In this document: piece by piece, positions 1 through 10,418 of the stretch
How positions within the stretch are numbered: position 1 is the first letter of the stretch
How the letters are laid out: the number at the start of each line of letters is the position of its first letter
DNA from: Physcia stellaris
Lineage: Eukaryota > Ascomycota > Lecanoromycetes > Caliciales > Physciaceae
Assembly (NCBI GenBank): GCA_018902385.1
Contig: JABSSW010000015.1
Coordinates: 620,001 to 684,000 of the forward strand
Direction: 5' to 3'
Length of the DNA: 64,000 bases
Notes under the pieces: generated by a model
What the model saw: only the letters and a program-made list of their open reading frames with translations
What the model was told of the DNA's origin: nothing
The model's database searches: none
Made by a program: the position numbers and the translations under genes

Positions 1-427
1 GAGCTGGTCAGCTCGAGTATGGAAAATGCTCAGACCGTAATCATAGTTCGTGGCTAGATTGTCGAGAAATTAGTGTTTGGAGTTGGATAGGGCTACCAGT
101 GGCGCTAATCTAGAAAGCACGTGGCTTCGGATCACGGGCATCGAGTGACCTTTCTCTAGGAGAGACTACGTATCACGCTTCATTAACATTTGCTCATCGC
201 GTGCTTCATCATCGCAGCCACATACATCTGACTACTGTTCGTGAATTTAAGACCTTCCTCTCGTCGCACGTACGCTTCAACCACATCAACATTGCATCAG
301 AGAACCGAAAAGCAACAAACAACCTGCCGACCACTACAAGGCCGACGCCGTCTGGAACACATACATTCTGATACAGCACCTGTTGTGACACGTTAAATCT
401 CCAACTATCATCTCGACAAGAACCCAG
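1..427. other. Left-edge non-coding stretch, 5' side of PKR1
   Basis: I see no supported gene here. The last 50 bases are the likely promoter and leader of the PKR1 homologue. Short open frames on the minus strand have no recognisable family and run antisense into PKR1. Confidence 0.5.
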
Positions 428-910
428 ATGTCAAATTTCTTAAGCAATCTTTGGTCCTCAGTCTTCACTCCCGGTCCCACACCCACGCTTGTTGTCGCAA
501 CCAACGCCTCCTTTGCTGCCCTCCAGCTTGTGCTTTTAGCTTTGCTATTCCTTACGTACAGTATCCACTTTGTTGTGCTGTCGGTCTTGTGCGCCGGACT
601 ATGGCTGGCTATCAATTGGTTCGTGAATGAGCTGCAAGCTGCGAACGAGAAAGAAAGGGAGACGAAACAGATCAGAGAGCTGAGAAAGGAGATGAAGGAT
701 AGGAGCAGTGAAGATAGCGGGACGGAAACAGAGGCGGCCGAAAGCGAAGGAAAGCCCGTAGATCCGCCTCGAAGCCCCGAAATCAGAATCCCCACTGAAG
801 CTCGCGACAGCGCCTTTCGGAAGAGAAGGAGTCCGGGGTCAACGCCCGGAGACATAAGTACAGACAGCGAATGGGACAAGGTTGATGCAGAAGGCGATCT
901 GGATCGGTAG
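428..910 (+). CDS. PKR1: V-type ATPase assembly factor Pkr1
   Basis: This single-exon gene encodes 160 residues. Pkr1 is an ER membrane protein needed to assemble the V0 sector of the vacuolar proton pump. The N-terminus reads MSNFLSNLWSSVFTPG, followed by PTLVVATNASFAALQL, which matches the yeast Pkr1 pattern (NFxxxLWxSVFxPG, then xLIxATHxSFxAL). Two hydrophobic helices lie at about residues 22-44 and 46-66, separated by a short Tyr-Ser-Ile-His loop and closed by the conserved NWFVNEL. The tail, from about residue 70, is charged and rich in Glu, Arg and Ser, ending with TDSEWDKVDAEGD, and is probably cytosolic. The start is the first ATG of the open frame and gives the canonical N-terminus. 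The long antisense frame opposite it has no family features. Identification rests on motif memory and is firm for the first 70 residues. Confidence 0.9.
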   Translation: MSNFLSNLWSSVFTPGPTPTLVVATNASFAALQLVLLALLFLTYSIHFVVLSVLCAGLWLAINWFVNELQAANEKERETKQIRELRKEMKDRSSEDSGTETEAAESEGKPVDPPRSPEIRIPTEARDSAFRKRRSPGSTPGDISTDSEWDKVDAEGDLDR

Positions 911-1297
911 ACAAGCGGAGATGAGCTTTCTGACAGGAGGAACGATGCGAAGTAACTGTTACTGAGACTTCCGACGAAATACACAATAATGTTGTGATCA
1001 TAGTGGCAGTATTTGCGCACTCTACTTCTGTTCAAGGTTTAGCCACAGTTTAGCCTCGAATGAAATATGGGCAGGTTCCACAAACTCCTTAGTAAGGTGT
1101 GAGAAATGATAATGAAAGGAGCGAGAGGAGGTAGTATGATTTGTTTGGTCTGTGAGGAGATGTAGGGCGCTTAATGCGGCTAGCGTAAAACTCGCGACTT
1201 GAAGATTCCCGTCGCCAGGTTAAGCTCGTACGAACCACACGACAATAAGGAAACTGCCACCGCACCCCTATCTAACCGACTTCCTCCAAGTGCGATC
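911..1297. other. Intergenic, PKR1 to SMD1
   Basis: About 390 bases holding the 3' region of PKR1 and the promoter of the SmD1 gene. No further gene is supported. Confidence 0.5.
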
Positions 1298-1839
1298 ATG
1301 AAGCTCGTTAGGTAAGTGATGAATCCTGCCATGATAGACTACATAGCTGAGCATGTGGTCTAAGGCTCCCAATTCTAGTGTTCTAGCTGACCTCGATGTG
1401 TTCCATACAGGTTTCTCATGAAATGCGCGAACGAGACAGTGACCATTGAACTTAAGAATGGTATAGCTCGCTGCCTGCTTTTATTAATCCAACCATCGCA
1501 CTCACAATACCAGGCACAATCCTCCACGGCACCATCACTGCCGTTTCACCACAGATGAATACTGCTTTGCGCACGGTCAAGATGACCCCCAAAGGCCGCG
1601 ATCCTATTTCTCTCGATACCATCAACATTCGTGGCTCGACGATACGATACTACATCCTCCCCGATTCTCTGCCGTTAGACACGCTGCTTATTGACGACGC
1701 GCCAAAGCCGAAGAACAAAGCTAGGAAAGAGGCAGCCGACAGAGGCGCTAGGGGTGGGAGAGGTGGACGAGGCGGTAGGGGACGAGGAGGAGGAGGCGGC
1801 TTTAGAGGTAGAGGTAGAGGGGGTGGCAGAGGCTTCTAG
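1298..1839 (+). CDS. SMD1: Small nuclear ribonucleoprotein SmD1
   Basis: Three exons (1298-1311, 1411-1460, 1514-1839) encode 129 residues. SmD1 is one of the seven Sm proteins that form the ring around U1, U2, U4 and U5 snRNAs in the spliceosome. The protein opens [20 protein letters not shown], then [17 protein letters not shown] (Sm1 motif) and [16 protein letters not shown] (Sm2 motif). After about residue 95 comes an RGG-type Gly-Arg tail, the usual site of symmetric arginine dimethylation in SmD1. The first exon has only 14 coding bases (ATG to a split Arg codon before GTAAGT), so the open frame alone begins too late, at residue Met36. The second intron is 53 bp. The total length matches metazoan and fungal SmD1. 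Convergent with MTQ2 downstream. Confidence 0.95.
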
Positions 1840-2075
1840 AGCTGAACATGGGAGCCATCGACGGATTTTTCAGGAACAGGATATCGAAGATGGGTCCCAA
1901 AAGTAAAGAGAAAATGCCGCATAAGACCTGCCTCGAGCCATGGACGTCGAAAATGGAACAATCGAAAAGAAAAGCCAGGAACTCCAAACGGCAAGAGGCC
2001 GCTGTATCAGCATGTGGTGGACACTCTTAACCTGTTGGGTTATTCTTAATATCCACAGGTGGCGCATCCAGAGAA

Positions 2076-2900
2076 TTACTCTAGTTCAATATTGTGCCTT
2101 CCTGCTAGGATTACATTAGTTCCTTCGGTGTCTGTTCGGCTTATCCTTAGAATTTGCAACCTCTCCCAACCCCCAGTCCTACCAGACCGCCCGACAACCA
2201 CGACTGACCAGGCATGTCCCCAACCCTGAATGCGTTGCACTACTGACTCTGGCTTGTTTTGTTGACACAATAAGATGTAAGCCACTCCCCGCTGCTTGTT
2301 CAGTATCAGAGGTAGCTGATCCAATAGCTTGTTTGTGACCTCCATCCCATCCTTGCCCCCCGAATAGGACAATGAGAGTAGCCTTGAACTCTCCTCCAAA
2401 GTGTCAGGTCTAGCAATCAGAGTACTTTCAACATCGTTAGGTTTTCTAGGAAGCTCTGCAGTTGGTACGTAAGGCGGATTGAATACGATAAAGTCAACAG
2501 CGCCATATCGTAAACAGCTACTTAGATCTGCATTCAAACACCCCATGAATGCAGCATGGGGCCCGCGCGTGTCTCTGATGGTTTTCGGTGTCTCTTGGCA
2601 TGCATGAATCACAGTCTGCCTTGTCGCTGTACAGGCAACGGAGTTGATGTCGACTCCCAGAGTCAAAGCGTCCGTTCTACCGAGAATAGCCTGAGAGTGA
2701 GCAGTGATGAAAGCAAGTACAACACCAGATCCACTACCAATCTCCACTATCAATGGTACTTTGGGTTCTTGGCTGAATCTTTCGGCCAAAAACGCACTTT
2801 CCGAAGCGGAGGAAAGTGTGTCTAGCAGCAAGAAGGAGTCCTCTGCGGGTTCATATATCCGATCTAGATCCACGTGTGAAGTAGAAGGAGTAGGAAGCAT
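2076..2900 (-). CDS. MTQ2: eRF1 glutamine methyltransferase catalytic subunit Mtq2 (HemK2/N6AMT1 family)
   Basis: An intronless gene of 274 residues. Mtq2, with Trm112, methylates the Gln of the GGQ motif in translation release factor eRF1, using S-adenosylmethionine. The start was set at MLPTPSTSHV because this is the usual family N-terminus; an in-frame ATG nine codons upstream (2927) also exists. The order is YEPAEDSFLLLDTL (substrate-side motif, about residues 17-30), the SAM-binding loop VEIGSGSG (about 53-60), LGVDIN (acidic residue binding the ribose), and the catalytic NPPY signature in FNPPYVPT. The GGKDGMEV block after the NPPY segment is also typical of this family. Length is somewhat above the human protein (214) but normal for fungi. 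Confidence is high from the combined GSGSG and NPPY motifs. Confidence 0.92.
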   Translation of the reverse strand: MLPTPSTSHVDLDRIYEPAEDSFLLLDTLSSASESAFLAERFSQEPKVPLIVEIGSGSGVVLAFITAHSQAILGRTDALTLGVDINSVACTATRQTVIHACQETPKTIRDTRGPHAAFMGCLNADLSSCLRYGAVDFIVFNPPYVPTAELPRKPNDVESTLIARPDTLEESSRLLSLSYSGGKDGMEVTNKLLDQLPLILNKQRGVAYILLCQQNKPESVVQRIQGWGHAWSVVVVGRSGRTGGWERLQILRISRTDTEGTNVILAGRHNIELE

Positions 2901-3091
2901 CGTATGATCCAAAGGGAAGAATAACACCGATTCGAGCGAATGGAACCAATCGGATGGTACGGAGTATCATATCATAGGGCTGACGGAACGAGCACGCTAG
3001 GGCTGATGATGTAAAACTGCAGCCCTACTGTACTCTACCTACTTTACATTACATATATGGTAGAACATTCGTCTCTTCAACATCATCAATC

Positions 3092-3618
3092 ATGAGGCCC
3101 GCCATACGCCTCCGCGCAACACCAACCGCCCTAGGCTCAACCAAGGGGTTGAAGCCGGCGCCACTAGCTCTACTACCTCCCATCCCACTCTATCGGCGAT
3201 TGTTTCGTACTCACAGAAAGTTTCTTCCGAAAGAGATGCGTCTATTGGGCGATGAATATATCAAGAGTGAATTCCGCGCCCACCAGAGGGTTGAAAACCC
3301 GATGCACATCGTATGCTTTTAATGACTACAGAATATACTGTCGATAACACAGAAGACTTCATCGCTGACTTAATCTCCAGATTGGTTTCTTGACCGAGTG
3401 GCAGATGTACGCTCAAAAGATCGAGGGCGAGTCTTGGCGAGGCGAGAAGATTGATAAAGGCAAGATTGACAAGATGAGCGGTTTGTTGTCACCGGGGCAT
3501 CATCTTTACATAAGTACTTAACTTCTCATTCACAGATCAGCAGCTTGGCCAGCTTTATGAACTGATGCAAGCTATCCAGAAGACTGCCCGTGAAGGGGAT
3601 GACTCTGGGAGTGCTTGA
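3092..3618 (+). CDS. SDHAF3: Succinate dehydrogenase assembly factor 3 (Sdh7/ACN9 family), mitochondrial
   Basis: Three exons (3092-3310, 3381-3480, 3536-3618) encode 133 residues. SDHAF3 is a mitochondrial LYR-family factor that helps mature the iron-sulphur subunit of respiratory complex II. The N-terminal 30 residues are rich in Arg, Ala and Pro with few acids, as in a matrix targeting sequence. The core holds LYRRLFRTHRKFLPKEMR (LYR motif), LGDEYIKSEFRAHQ, then across the first intron NPMHI-IGFLTEWQMYAQ, and DQQLGQLYELMQAIQ near the end. The three-part splice is needed to rebuild this pattern; the uninterrupted first frame stops shortly after NPMHI. Introns are 70 and 55 bp with good donors and acceptors. 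Upstream and divergent is MTQ2, about 190 bp away. Confidence 0.92.
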
Positions 3619-4109
3619 ATCAGGAAGATACTCCCGGTCTCTGACGGGTCATTCTCTACAGTGGAGTCATCGATGCCAGTTGTCCAGTCATATTACTCCA
3701 AGGGCACACATACGTGACTTAAAAGACTTCGTGGAGCTTTGATACATGAGATATTATCTTGGTCAGCGTGATTTGGGACCCCTCAGAGGAACTTCCTGAT
3801 AGTCGGCCAATCTACAAGGACGACATTGGTACTTGGACTGCCCTACCGTTCACAGCCCCAGGTTTCGAATTGCGACATCAGCTTTTATCGACTACTCGGG
3901 CCATTGTTCTAGACAAAGAGCCTGCTCTGTAGCGGACATTCAAATCTCTAACAAACCTCCTGCTCTCGGTGAGTCGCCTACGTTGTTAGCCCAGCAACAC
4001 ACTTGTCATCAACTTTTCTTACAATCCTTACAGCTTGCGCTGACCATCTATAGCAAGAACCACTGAGCAGAACCTCTGTCCTTCCCGCCTATCGATAACG
4101 TGCCAATCC
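3619..4109. other. Intergenic, SDHAF3 to the Cys-rich gene
   Basis: About 490 bases of 3' and 5' flanking DNA. A 77-codon open frame at 3833-4066 has no recognisable motif and I do not call it. Confidence 0.45.
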
Positions 4110-4415
4110 ATGTGCCTCGTCAAACAGTGGGAATCGCGACCCTGCCGTCATCGCTGGGTATCGCTCGAGAAGCCTTGTGCCACAGACAGGAACTTCTCGA
4201 ATTGCCCCAGCTTTTCCAATAAGGTCGCTCGTCCTGAAAGTCGTATCTACATACCGCCCGCCGGGTCATGCCCCAAATGTGACAAGAAGGATGATTATGA
4301 TGGCGAGAAGGTCAGAATGGTCGACGCCACCGTGAGAGGCATTAAGTATGGAACTGGACCCAGTAAGAGTAATACTGGTGTCGAATTTACTGGTAGTTGT
4401 TGTACCATAATGTGA
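4110..4415 (+). CDS. Small conserved Cys-rich protein with possible CaaX terminus, function unknown
   Basis: A single exon gives 101 residues. I recall a small fungal family with this layout (MCLVKQWxSxxCxHRW, a central PCxxxxNFSxCP, then CPxCDxxDxYDGxxVRMV) but know no assigned function. Cysteines and histidines are spaced as possible zinc ligands: C2, C12, H14, C23, C32, C54 and C57. The last five residues are CCTIM, so the final four (CTIM) fit a CaaX prenylation box, with a neighbouring Cys suited to palmitoylation. If real, the protein would be membrane-tethered through its C-terminus. The stop at 4413-4415 directly follows this motif. The gene stands alone on the plus strand with no co-directional close neighbour. 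Coding status is likely from the Cys pattern; the prenylation is inferred. Confidence 0.65.
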   Translation: MCLVKQWESRPCRHRWVSLEKPCATDRNFSNCPSFSNKVARPESRIYIPPAGSCPKCDKKDDYDGEKVRMVDATVRGIKYGTGPSKSNTGVEFTGSCCTIM

Positions 4416-5324
4416 CAGGGGCCAAAATGTCTGATGCGTTTTGAACAATGAAGACACTGGGCCAAGATGGGGTTTTGAAGTGCGAAATTGTTTGCAGAAG
4501 CTGTCAAGGGTCAGTCCCAAGGTTGGATACATATTTTACCCAACAAGAGCGAAAAACAAAGCATGTTTTCCACAAATCTCCTTCTACCGATACCATAATC
4601 TACGACAGCAACATTTCTTCGTAGTACTCCGTACCGTCTGCCTATTCTGCATAGTTCTACTCCTATTCAAACTCCACTATCTCCGACCCTAGCGCTAATA
4701 GTGAGCTGCCTCGGCACGTGGCGGGTCGAGAAAATCAGCTTTATCGATTGCTAGCCGTCAACAATGGCTGCCGTGCCAGCCACGCAGTCAACCAAAAGGC
4801 TGGAACCCGACTTTGGAAAATCCCAATCTGCTGCATCTACAAAACCCACCCTTGATCATCTTCCAGGTTAAAAATCTCCGTCCATATAAATTCTCCTCCC
4901 GAGTTGGGAAGGATAACACTCCGCACATACACTTTACGAAGAAGCAAAGCGGTGAGCCCTCTGTTGAGCAGGCTGGAGCACGGGTTGAGGTTTTGATAAG
5001 ATCCTTCAACATCGGATGAATCCACCCACCACGACTCGCACCCCTAGATCATCTACCCAGCTCGTTCCGAAGCACCAAGCGACCTCGCCGTAACCATCAC
5101 CAGTGCGCTTCTATCCATCCCCCCACTCCTCCGCCACACCCCACAGCGCCGTAACCAACCTCATAAACATATCTCTCCTCCTCCTCCTCTAATCACCCTC
5201 CACCACAAAACCACCGAAACTCCAGCCTCCGTCCCAACTCCACCTCTACCTCCACCAGCCTCACCTCCCGCTCCATCCATCCATCCATCCTCCTCTTCAT
5301 TTACCTATCACACAACCACCAAAG
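4416..5324. other. Intergenic with long 5' leader of the microprotein gene
   Basis: About 900 bases. Small open frames near 4764-5019 exist on both strands without recognisable motifs. The last 200 bases are C- and pyrimidine-rich, as in a fungal 5' leader. Confidence 0.4.
5272..5292. repeat. Short (ATCC)n microsatellite
   Basis: About four to five tandem ATCC units in the C-rich leader just before the microprotein start codon. It is a simple repeat; no function is implied. Confidence 0.8.
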
Positions 5325-5477
5325 ATGGTCAAACGCAACATCGTAGTCGCGATAATCATCATCGTCCTCTTCGTCCTCCTCGCCCTGGTCGGCTACGCCA
5401 TCTACGCGATCCAGACCCGCGTCAGCAACTTCAACCGGCAGCGCCAGAGCGATGAGGAGGATGTGGACGATGGCTGA
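5325..5477 (+). CDS. 50-residue single-pass membrane microprotein
   Basis: A 51-codon frame (50 residues plus stop), intronless. The start codon lies in an AAAGATGG context, with purine at -3. The N-terminus MVKR is basic, followed by one very hydrophobic helix at about residues 5-28 (IVVAIIIIVLFVLLALVGYA and onward), a short basic-polar linker TRVSNFNRQRQ, and an acidic end SDEEDVDDG. This charge layout (basic, helix, basic, acidic tail) is typical of small tail- or signal-anchored proteins. Codon use across the helix is strongly C-ending (ATC, GTC, CTC, TAC), which supports real translation rather than chance. I do not recognise a named family. The following 650 bases are non-coding. Confidence 0.65.
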   Translation: MVKRNIVVAIIIIVLFVLLALVGYAIYAIQTRVSNFNRQRQSDEEDVDDG

Positions 5478-6135
5478 TTGTTTTATATTTCTCTCTCTAC
5501 TCGTTTGTAAAAACCATGGTTCAAAAAGGTTTATAAAAAAGAGAAAAGGAAAGAAACGCAAATTGGAATAGTAGGGAGGGGTCCAAGATCAGGAAGTTTT
5601 GTACGAGTGTGGATATTGATATATTGGATACATCGTGTTTGAGGATTGTGGTATATTGGGTGCGGTGTCGCGGCGGCGCTTTTGGGGCATATATAGCATA
5701 ATACGGGCATGAGATGAATCGAATGAACTCGATATGCATTGGGGTTTTACTACGGATGTGTTTGGATACCATATCCTTGAATGGCTTGTGCGATTGGTAG
5801 GCTTTGCATAGCGATATATATACCCCCAAAGACGACATGTATATAACCAACACCCTCTCGACGGCCTAATCCAAGTTCGGAAGAAAATTCATTGTGTCTT
5901 TTGCTATTGGTTCTATGCTTTCCAGACGCCCCTTAGTATCGCAGCTCTTATGAATTCCGCAAATTGAAAAATTTGGTATATTGGATATAACGCGAGTCCG
6001 AAACTCCAAGGATCCGGAAATCAGGAAGTTCGCCCACGCTTGATATACACTCGTTCGCTCATACCCTGTGGAAAAAGATCTCGAACCGCCGTACCGTATG
6101 TAGCGGACGCAAGGGATAGACTTGACAAGTCTCCG
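5478..6135. other. Intergenic, convergent 3' regions
   Basis: About 660 AT-richer bases between two converging genes. A 110-codon minus-strand frame at 5521-5853 has no family features. Confidence 0.45.
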
Positions 6136-7741
6136 TTAGCCTTTCCCTTGAGGATTTCCGTTCGCTTTGGCGGAATCCTGATGACCATTCTCGCGCTGCC
6201 TCAATTTTGGATCTAGCAGCCCGTGACCGGCGTCTGCAATGTCCACCTCCATATCGTCCTCCTCACCTGGGGCATCCGCCAGATCTTCATCATCGCCTGC
6301 AGTGTTAGTGACATGGTTGTAATCGTTGATAGAAGGCCGATGTTCGAAATTGGGCGGATGGCTGCCATTGGTATATGAAGGTGTCTGAGCGATATCGGGA
6401 GCTGGAGCAGACCATGGCGTTGGGGGACCTGGTAGCGGATGTTGCTGTGAGCGCTCCTGCTGTATGCGTGTCCGCCACTTTGTGATCAGCGCATCGTAGT
6501 CCCACATCGCGCAATCAGGACCATGGTTGAGAGTCTCTCTCGCGGTTCGTGGAGAGAGAGGGACGCTCACTGATCCCTGCTCAGGGTCATCGTGTGCGTT
6601 GAGTTCAGCTTGGAGACTTTGCACCTCTCTTTCGAGACGCTCCATCCGACCTCGGGTTTCTCTATGCCTATCCTGTTCTTGCGTTAAAGCGCTTACGCAC
6701 TCTTTGTGCCATTCTTCTTGCTGTTGCTCCTTCGGGAGGTTCTCCCAAGTTTCGTAGCTACCATGAATATGCTTCATACAATTTGCTTCGTAGTAGTCGG
6801 CATCGGGATCTGAGTGTGACCAAGGTGAACCTTGATCCTCACGCGCGTTGGCTCCTTCGTGGCCCTTGGCAATGCCTGATCGAAAATTTCTTTGCCGCGA
6901 TATCCTCCAATCGCGCATCTTCGTGTCAAGCCATCGCCCTAAAGCATCCAAATGATAAGATCCCGGCGGTTCAATGGACCACGAGCGCTCTTTCGATATT
7001 GTTGAACCGAAAGAGAGTGCTGGAGGCGCAGACAGACATTGTAGACACATCGCAGGGAATGAAAGACTGAAGAGGTTGAAGTCGAATGGCGACTGGGGGT
7101 GAGCGCGCATGCTACGTGCAGCAGCCATCAGCGACGTCCGCATCGAATGACTCAAGGCTTTGGTATACATACTTAGCTGCTTTGATGCTTCCGAGGACGT
7201 CTCGAAGAGCGAGCTCAGCAGCCCTAGCTCGTTCCCTTTCCTCCAAAGCCATGTGCTTGCGGATCAATTCGTCCTTTACGGATACCTTCCTGGATGAGTC
7301 TCTCCTCTTGCCGTGGTCATTTGTACTGTTCTCGACTGCTGGTGGTATATCGTTGATAACGCCAGTAGTAGTCCAATTGTGCTTGTTGATGGCCAAATTC
7401 GCGGCACCTCCATTACGCTGCTTCGGTATCGTGGACGTAGAAGCCGATGGGGACCGCTGTCCGCGAGATGAATTTGGTTTAGAGCTCGTAGGTGTAGAAG
7501 CCTCTCTCTTGGAGGTTGAAAGCTTCACCTGCCGACGCGTAACGTTTCCTCTGAGCTTGCGAATCTCTTCAACGTCATGGATGCCATCAGGGGCCTTAGG
7601 ATTTCTTTCTTTAATGTAAAGGTCGAGATGTCGTCCAAGGGACGAAGAGGTAAATTTGGTATCACAGAATGGGCAACTGCGATCCTTCTCGGCGGAGAAC
7701 CTGGGTGAGTCGGTGGCTTCAGGGGTAGCTGTGTCAGTCAT
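6136..7741 (-). CDS. Conserved fungal protein with N-terminal C2H-type zinc finger, function unknown
   Basis: Two exons (7741-7173 and 7111-6136 on the minus strand; 61-bp intron with GTATGT donor and TAG acceptor) encode 514 residues. Near residue 23 is a zinc-finger-like block CPFCDTKFTSSSLGRHLDLY, followed by IKERNPKAPDGIHDVEEIRK and LRGNVTRRQ, a stretch I remember as conserved among filamentous ascomycetes, sometimes labelled AT-DNA-binding protein. I cannot vouch for that label. Further motifs are a basic coiled-coil-prone segment around residues 155-185 (KHMALEERERARAAEL), the block SPFDFNLFSLSFPAMCLQC directly after the intron, a second coiled coil (about 340-370), and an acidic tail (GDDEDLADAPGEEDDMEVDI). 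Nuclear location is inferred from composition. A role in chromatin or ubiquitin reading is possible but unproven. Confidence 0.75.
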
Positions 7742-8329
7742 TGTTCTTGTGGAGGACTTGGATGACGCGCTGATTCAAAAATCAGTCTACTCGGATAAGC
7801 ATGAGGTTCGGGGAGAGAGCCAGAGCACATGCCCGATCTAAGGATTATAGGTTGAGGGATTGATATCTCGAGAAAGCAACGGGAATTGTAGAAAGTCGCT
7901 CGTCCAAGAGTCTGCCACCAGCATCAACGGTGCTCTTCAGGGGGTCAATAAGCCGGGCCGGCGTTCTCGGAGTCGGGAACATCTCGCCAAACAATCCAAA
8001 TGCGGTTAGAGCAATCCTATGCAGGTCATTGAAAGGGGCGAAAGGGGCATACGTTCATGCAGTTCTTTACACCGCATGCTATTGCATGTTGCTTGTCATA
8101 AATCCAAATCATGAAGTACAAATTCAAGTCCTATGTTCATACGTACAAGGCTATGGCTTAGAGCTACAAAGCTTCCGTATAGAGAATCATATTGAAGCCA
8201 TGAGCGCCTTGAGGATCCAATGTTCGACATGGATGCCTCGAGTTGACTACATGAAGCTAGCCTCCAGGGGAAACCAGTGAATTAGACTGGGTGACGATTA
8301 GAGCGTATATCTGGATCCACTTTCGCCAT
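7742..8329. other. Intergenic, zinc-finger gene to amidase
   Basis: About 590 bases between the 5' end of the zinc-finger gene and the 3' end of the amidase. A plus-strand frame at 7930-8280 lacks any recognisable motif and is not called. Confidence 0.45.
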
Positions 8330-10418
8330 TCACTCATTGGGATGAGCTCTCTCCGATGCAATTGCTTTGCCGATGTATTCGGTGAGAGCAAGGATTTTCT
8401 CCTCTTGTAGTCTGCGCCCTACAACTTGAATTGAGACATGTGCACCGTCATATATAGCTGGATCATCTGTCAAGCGGAGTTAGTCAGGAGCCAGGGCCAG
8501 TGAATGAAACTCACAAGAGTCCATGACTATTTGATCAAGCTCCGTTAGTGGCTTGAAATCTCTGGCGACGGTATCGACGACTTTGTCCGCATAGGTGACA
8601 GGTAATGTGCAAGCAGTGTAGTCGAGCGTATTGACGATCATAGAATAACCATAGTATTTGTATTGCTCCGGTCGAGCTGCAGAGATTGGCGCTAAGGGCA
8701 TTATCAATGCGTCGACTGGTCTACCAGTACCAGTGAGATCTTTAGTTGAGTTCCAATACTCCATGCTGTTGACACCACAAGTCAGCTATGCCCACTCTCC
8801 CACAGATGTTCGCTTTGGAACTTGTCCCGCGGTTTAACTGAACGATGAGAAATAAATGCGGACAGATTGCATACTAGTCTTTCTGGTACTCGCGTTTCAT
8901 GACGTTGGTAGCGGCAATCTCACTGGCCGTCGCTGCTTGGAAAGGCTCGTGGCCATAGGCGGCTGCAACTTGAGGTGGGACTGGTTCTCCAGACAGATTG
9001 AAGGATTCGTGTATATCTTTTCCTCCGTCATAAAGCCAAGTTTTATACTGACATGGGACAGACTCATTAGCGATGTCTACAAATGATGACGGCACCCTTA
9101 CACAAAGCTCAACTCCGCGTTGGTGCGCAGGAGGTTTCCACTCAATTATCTGTCATAAATTTAGCGTAACCTACTAATTATTTGATTAGACCCATGGTAC
9201 CTCATGATGAAGCTTCTGAAGGGCCTCCTTGACCACTTTCAAAGCACGCTGCACAGGCGGATGTGGGGTCACCTGTTCGTCATGTTCCAGTATACCAAAA
9301 GCCAGCTTCCCTGAGCCAGATCCGACAGCGTTGATTAAATCATGTATTTGCTCCTCATGTTCACGTCGCCAGGGCATCTCATGTACGAGAGGGTCATGGA
9401 GCCATGGATTCTGACTCAGAAGCGCCTGCACCAAAAGTTTCAAAGAAGCAGCAGAGTGGGATATTGGGCCCACCACAGAAAGGACCGAATTCTGCCCGTC
9501 CATCGAGTTACTCATACCTTCATATGGTAAACGCCCTGACGAAGGCCGGAGGCCGTACAATCCACAAAAACCTGCCGGGATTCTGACGCTTCCTCCAATA
9601 TCAGTACCGAGACCTACCGGCGAGCCTTTTAGTCCGATCAGCGCCCCTTCGCCACCTGAACTTCCACCAGCGGACAGGTTGCGGTTCTTCGGGTTCCAGG
9701 TATAGCCAATGATGTTATTTACTGTCTCTCCGCTCATTAATGTGGGCGGTACGCTCGTCTTACAGAATAAAATAGCTCCTAAGCTTCGAAGTTCTTTAAC
9801 CATTTCACTCTCGAAGACCTTCTCGCGACCTGTCCCTTTCTGACCTTGGAAAGTTCCAATCCAACCTGTTGTCTGCTGTAAGAGGCTGTTTGCTGTTGAT
9901 GGTCGTATATCTTACCGATATAACCCATGGACGTTTCGACGCCTCTCACGTGGAATTGATCTTTGAGGCTTACAGGGAGTCCATGTAGAGGCCCAATTGG
10001 CGCTCCGTGTTCGGCAAAATACGCATCAAGCTTCTTCGCATCCTCTATCGCGGCATCAAAAAAGGTTTCTAGCAAGCAGTTCAGCTTGTTAGAACTTAGT
10101 TGGTGGTACAACGTTGCGGTATCTTTGAAATAGATTTACAAGTTGATGGGCAAGAGCTGCTCGGTGACAGAAGGCTCTTGTGACCTCCTCAGCAGTCCAA
10201 ATGCCTGCACATGTCTTATCAACTATATCAATAGCATCCATCTCTGTGATTTCGATCTCCTCTTGTGACAGCCATTGGTGAATGTAGCTTCCAGTAACGT
10301 CGCGTTGCTCTGCTGCTGACGGGATACTGCTGATGCGCCAGGGTTGTGGAATTGATTCTGCAATGGCTTCTCTTTTCGCTTTGGCTACTTCTTGCCATCT
10401 TTCAGAATGCATGGCCAT
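8330..10418 (-). CDS. Fungal amidase (acetamidase-like, amidase signature family)
   Basis: Seven exons on the minus strand (10418-10140, 10084-9916, 9865-9201, 9149-9102, 9047-8875, 8765-8515, 8466-8330) join in frame to 573 residues. Amidase-signature enzymes hydrolyse carboxamides to acid plus ammonia through a Ser-cisSer-Lys triad. All three are visible: Lys134 in PVSLKDQFHVRG, the cis-Ser at about 218 in SAGGSSGGEGAL, and Ser242 in GTDIGGSVRIP; the 24-residue gap between the two serines equals that in the family. Other familiar blocks are AHQLLNCLLETFFDAA across intron 1, GWIGTFQGQKGTGREKVFES at the start of exon 3, YKTWLYDGGKDIHESF, and the end VVGRRLQEEKILALTEYIGK. The start chosen, MAMHSERWQ, gives the usual N-terminus; the frame is open further upstream. 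Substrate unknown; acetamide, formamide or other small amides are possible. Confidence 0.9.

Noticed and set aside
334-1035. 233-codon minus-strand open frame opposite PKR1
   Set aside because: Ser/Leu-rich shadow frame antisense to a gene with clear family motifs; no motif of its own.
7930-8280. 116-codon plus-strand frame before the amidase end
   Set aside because: No recognisable motif; not in a sensible promoter context.
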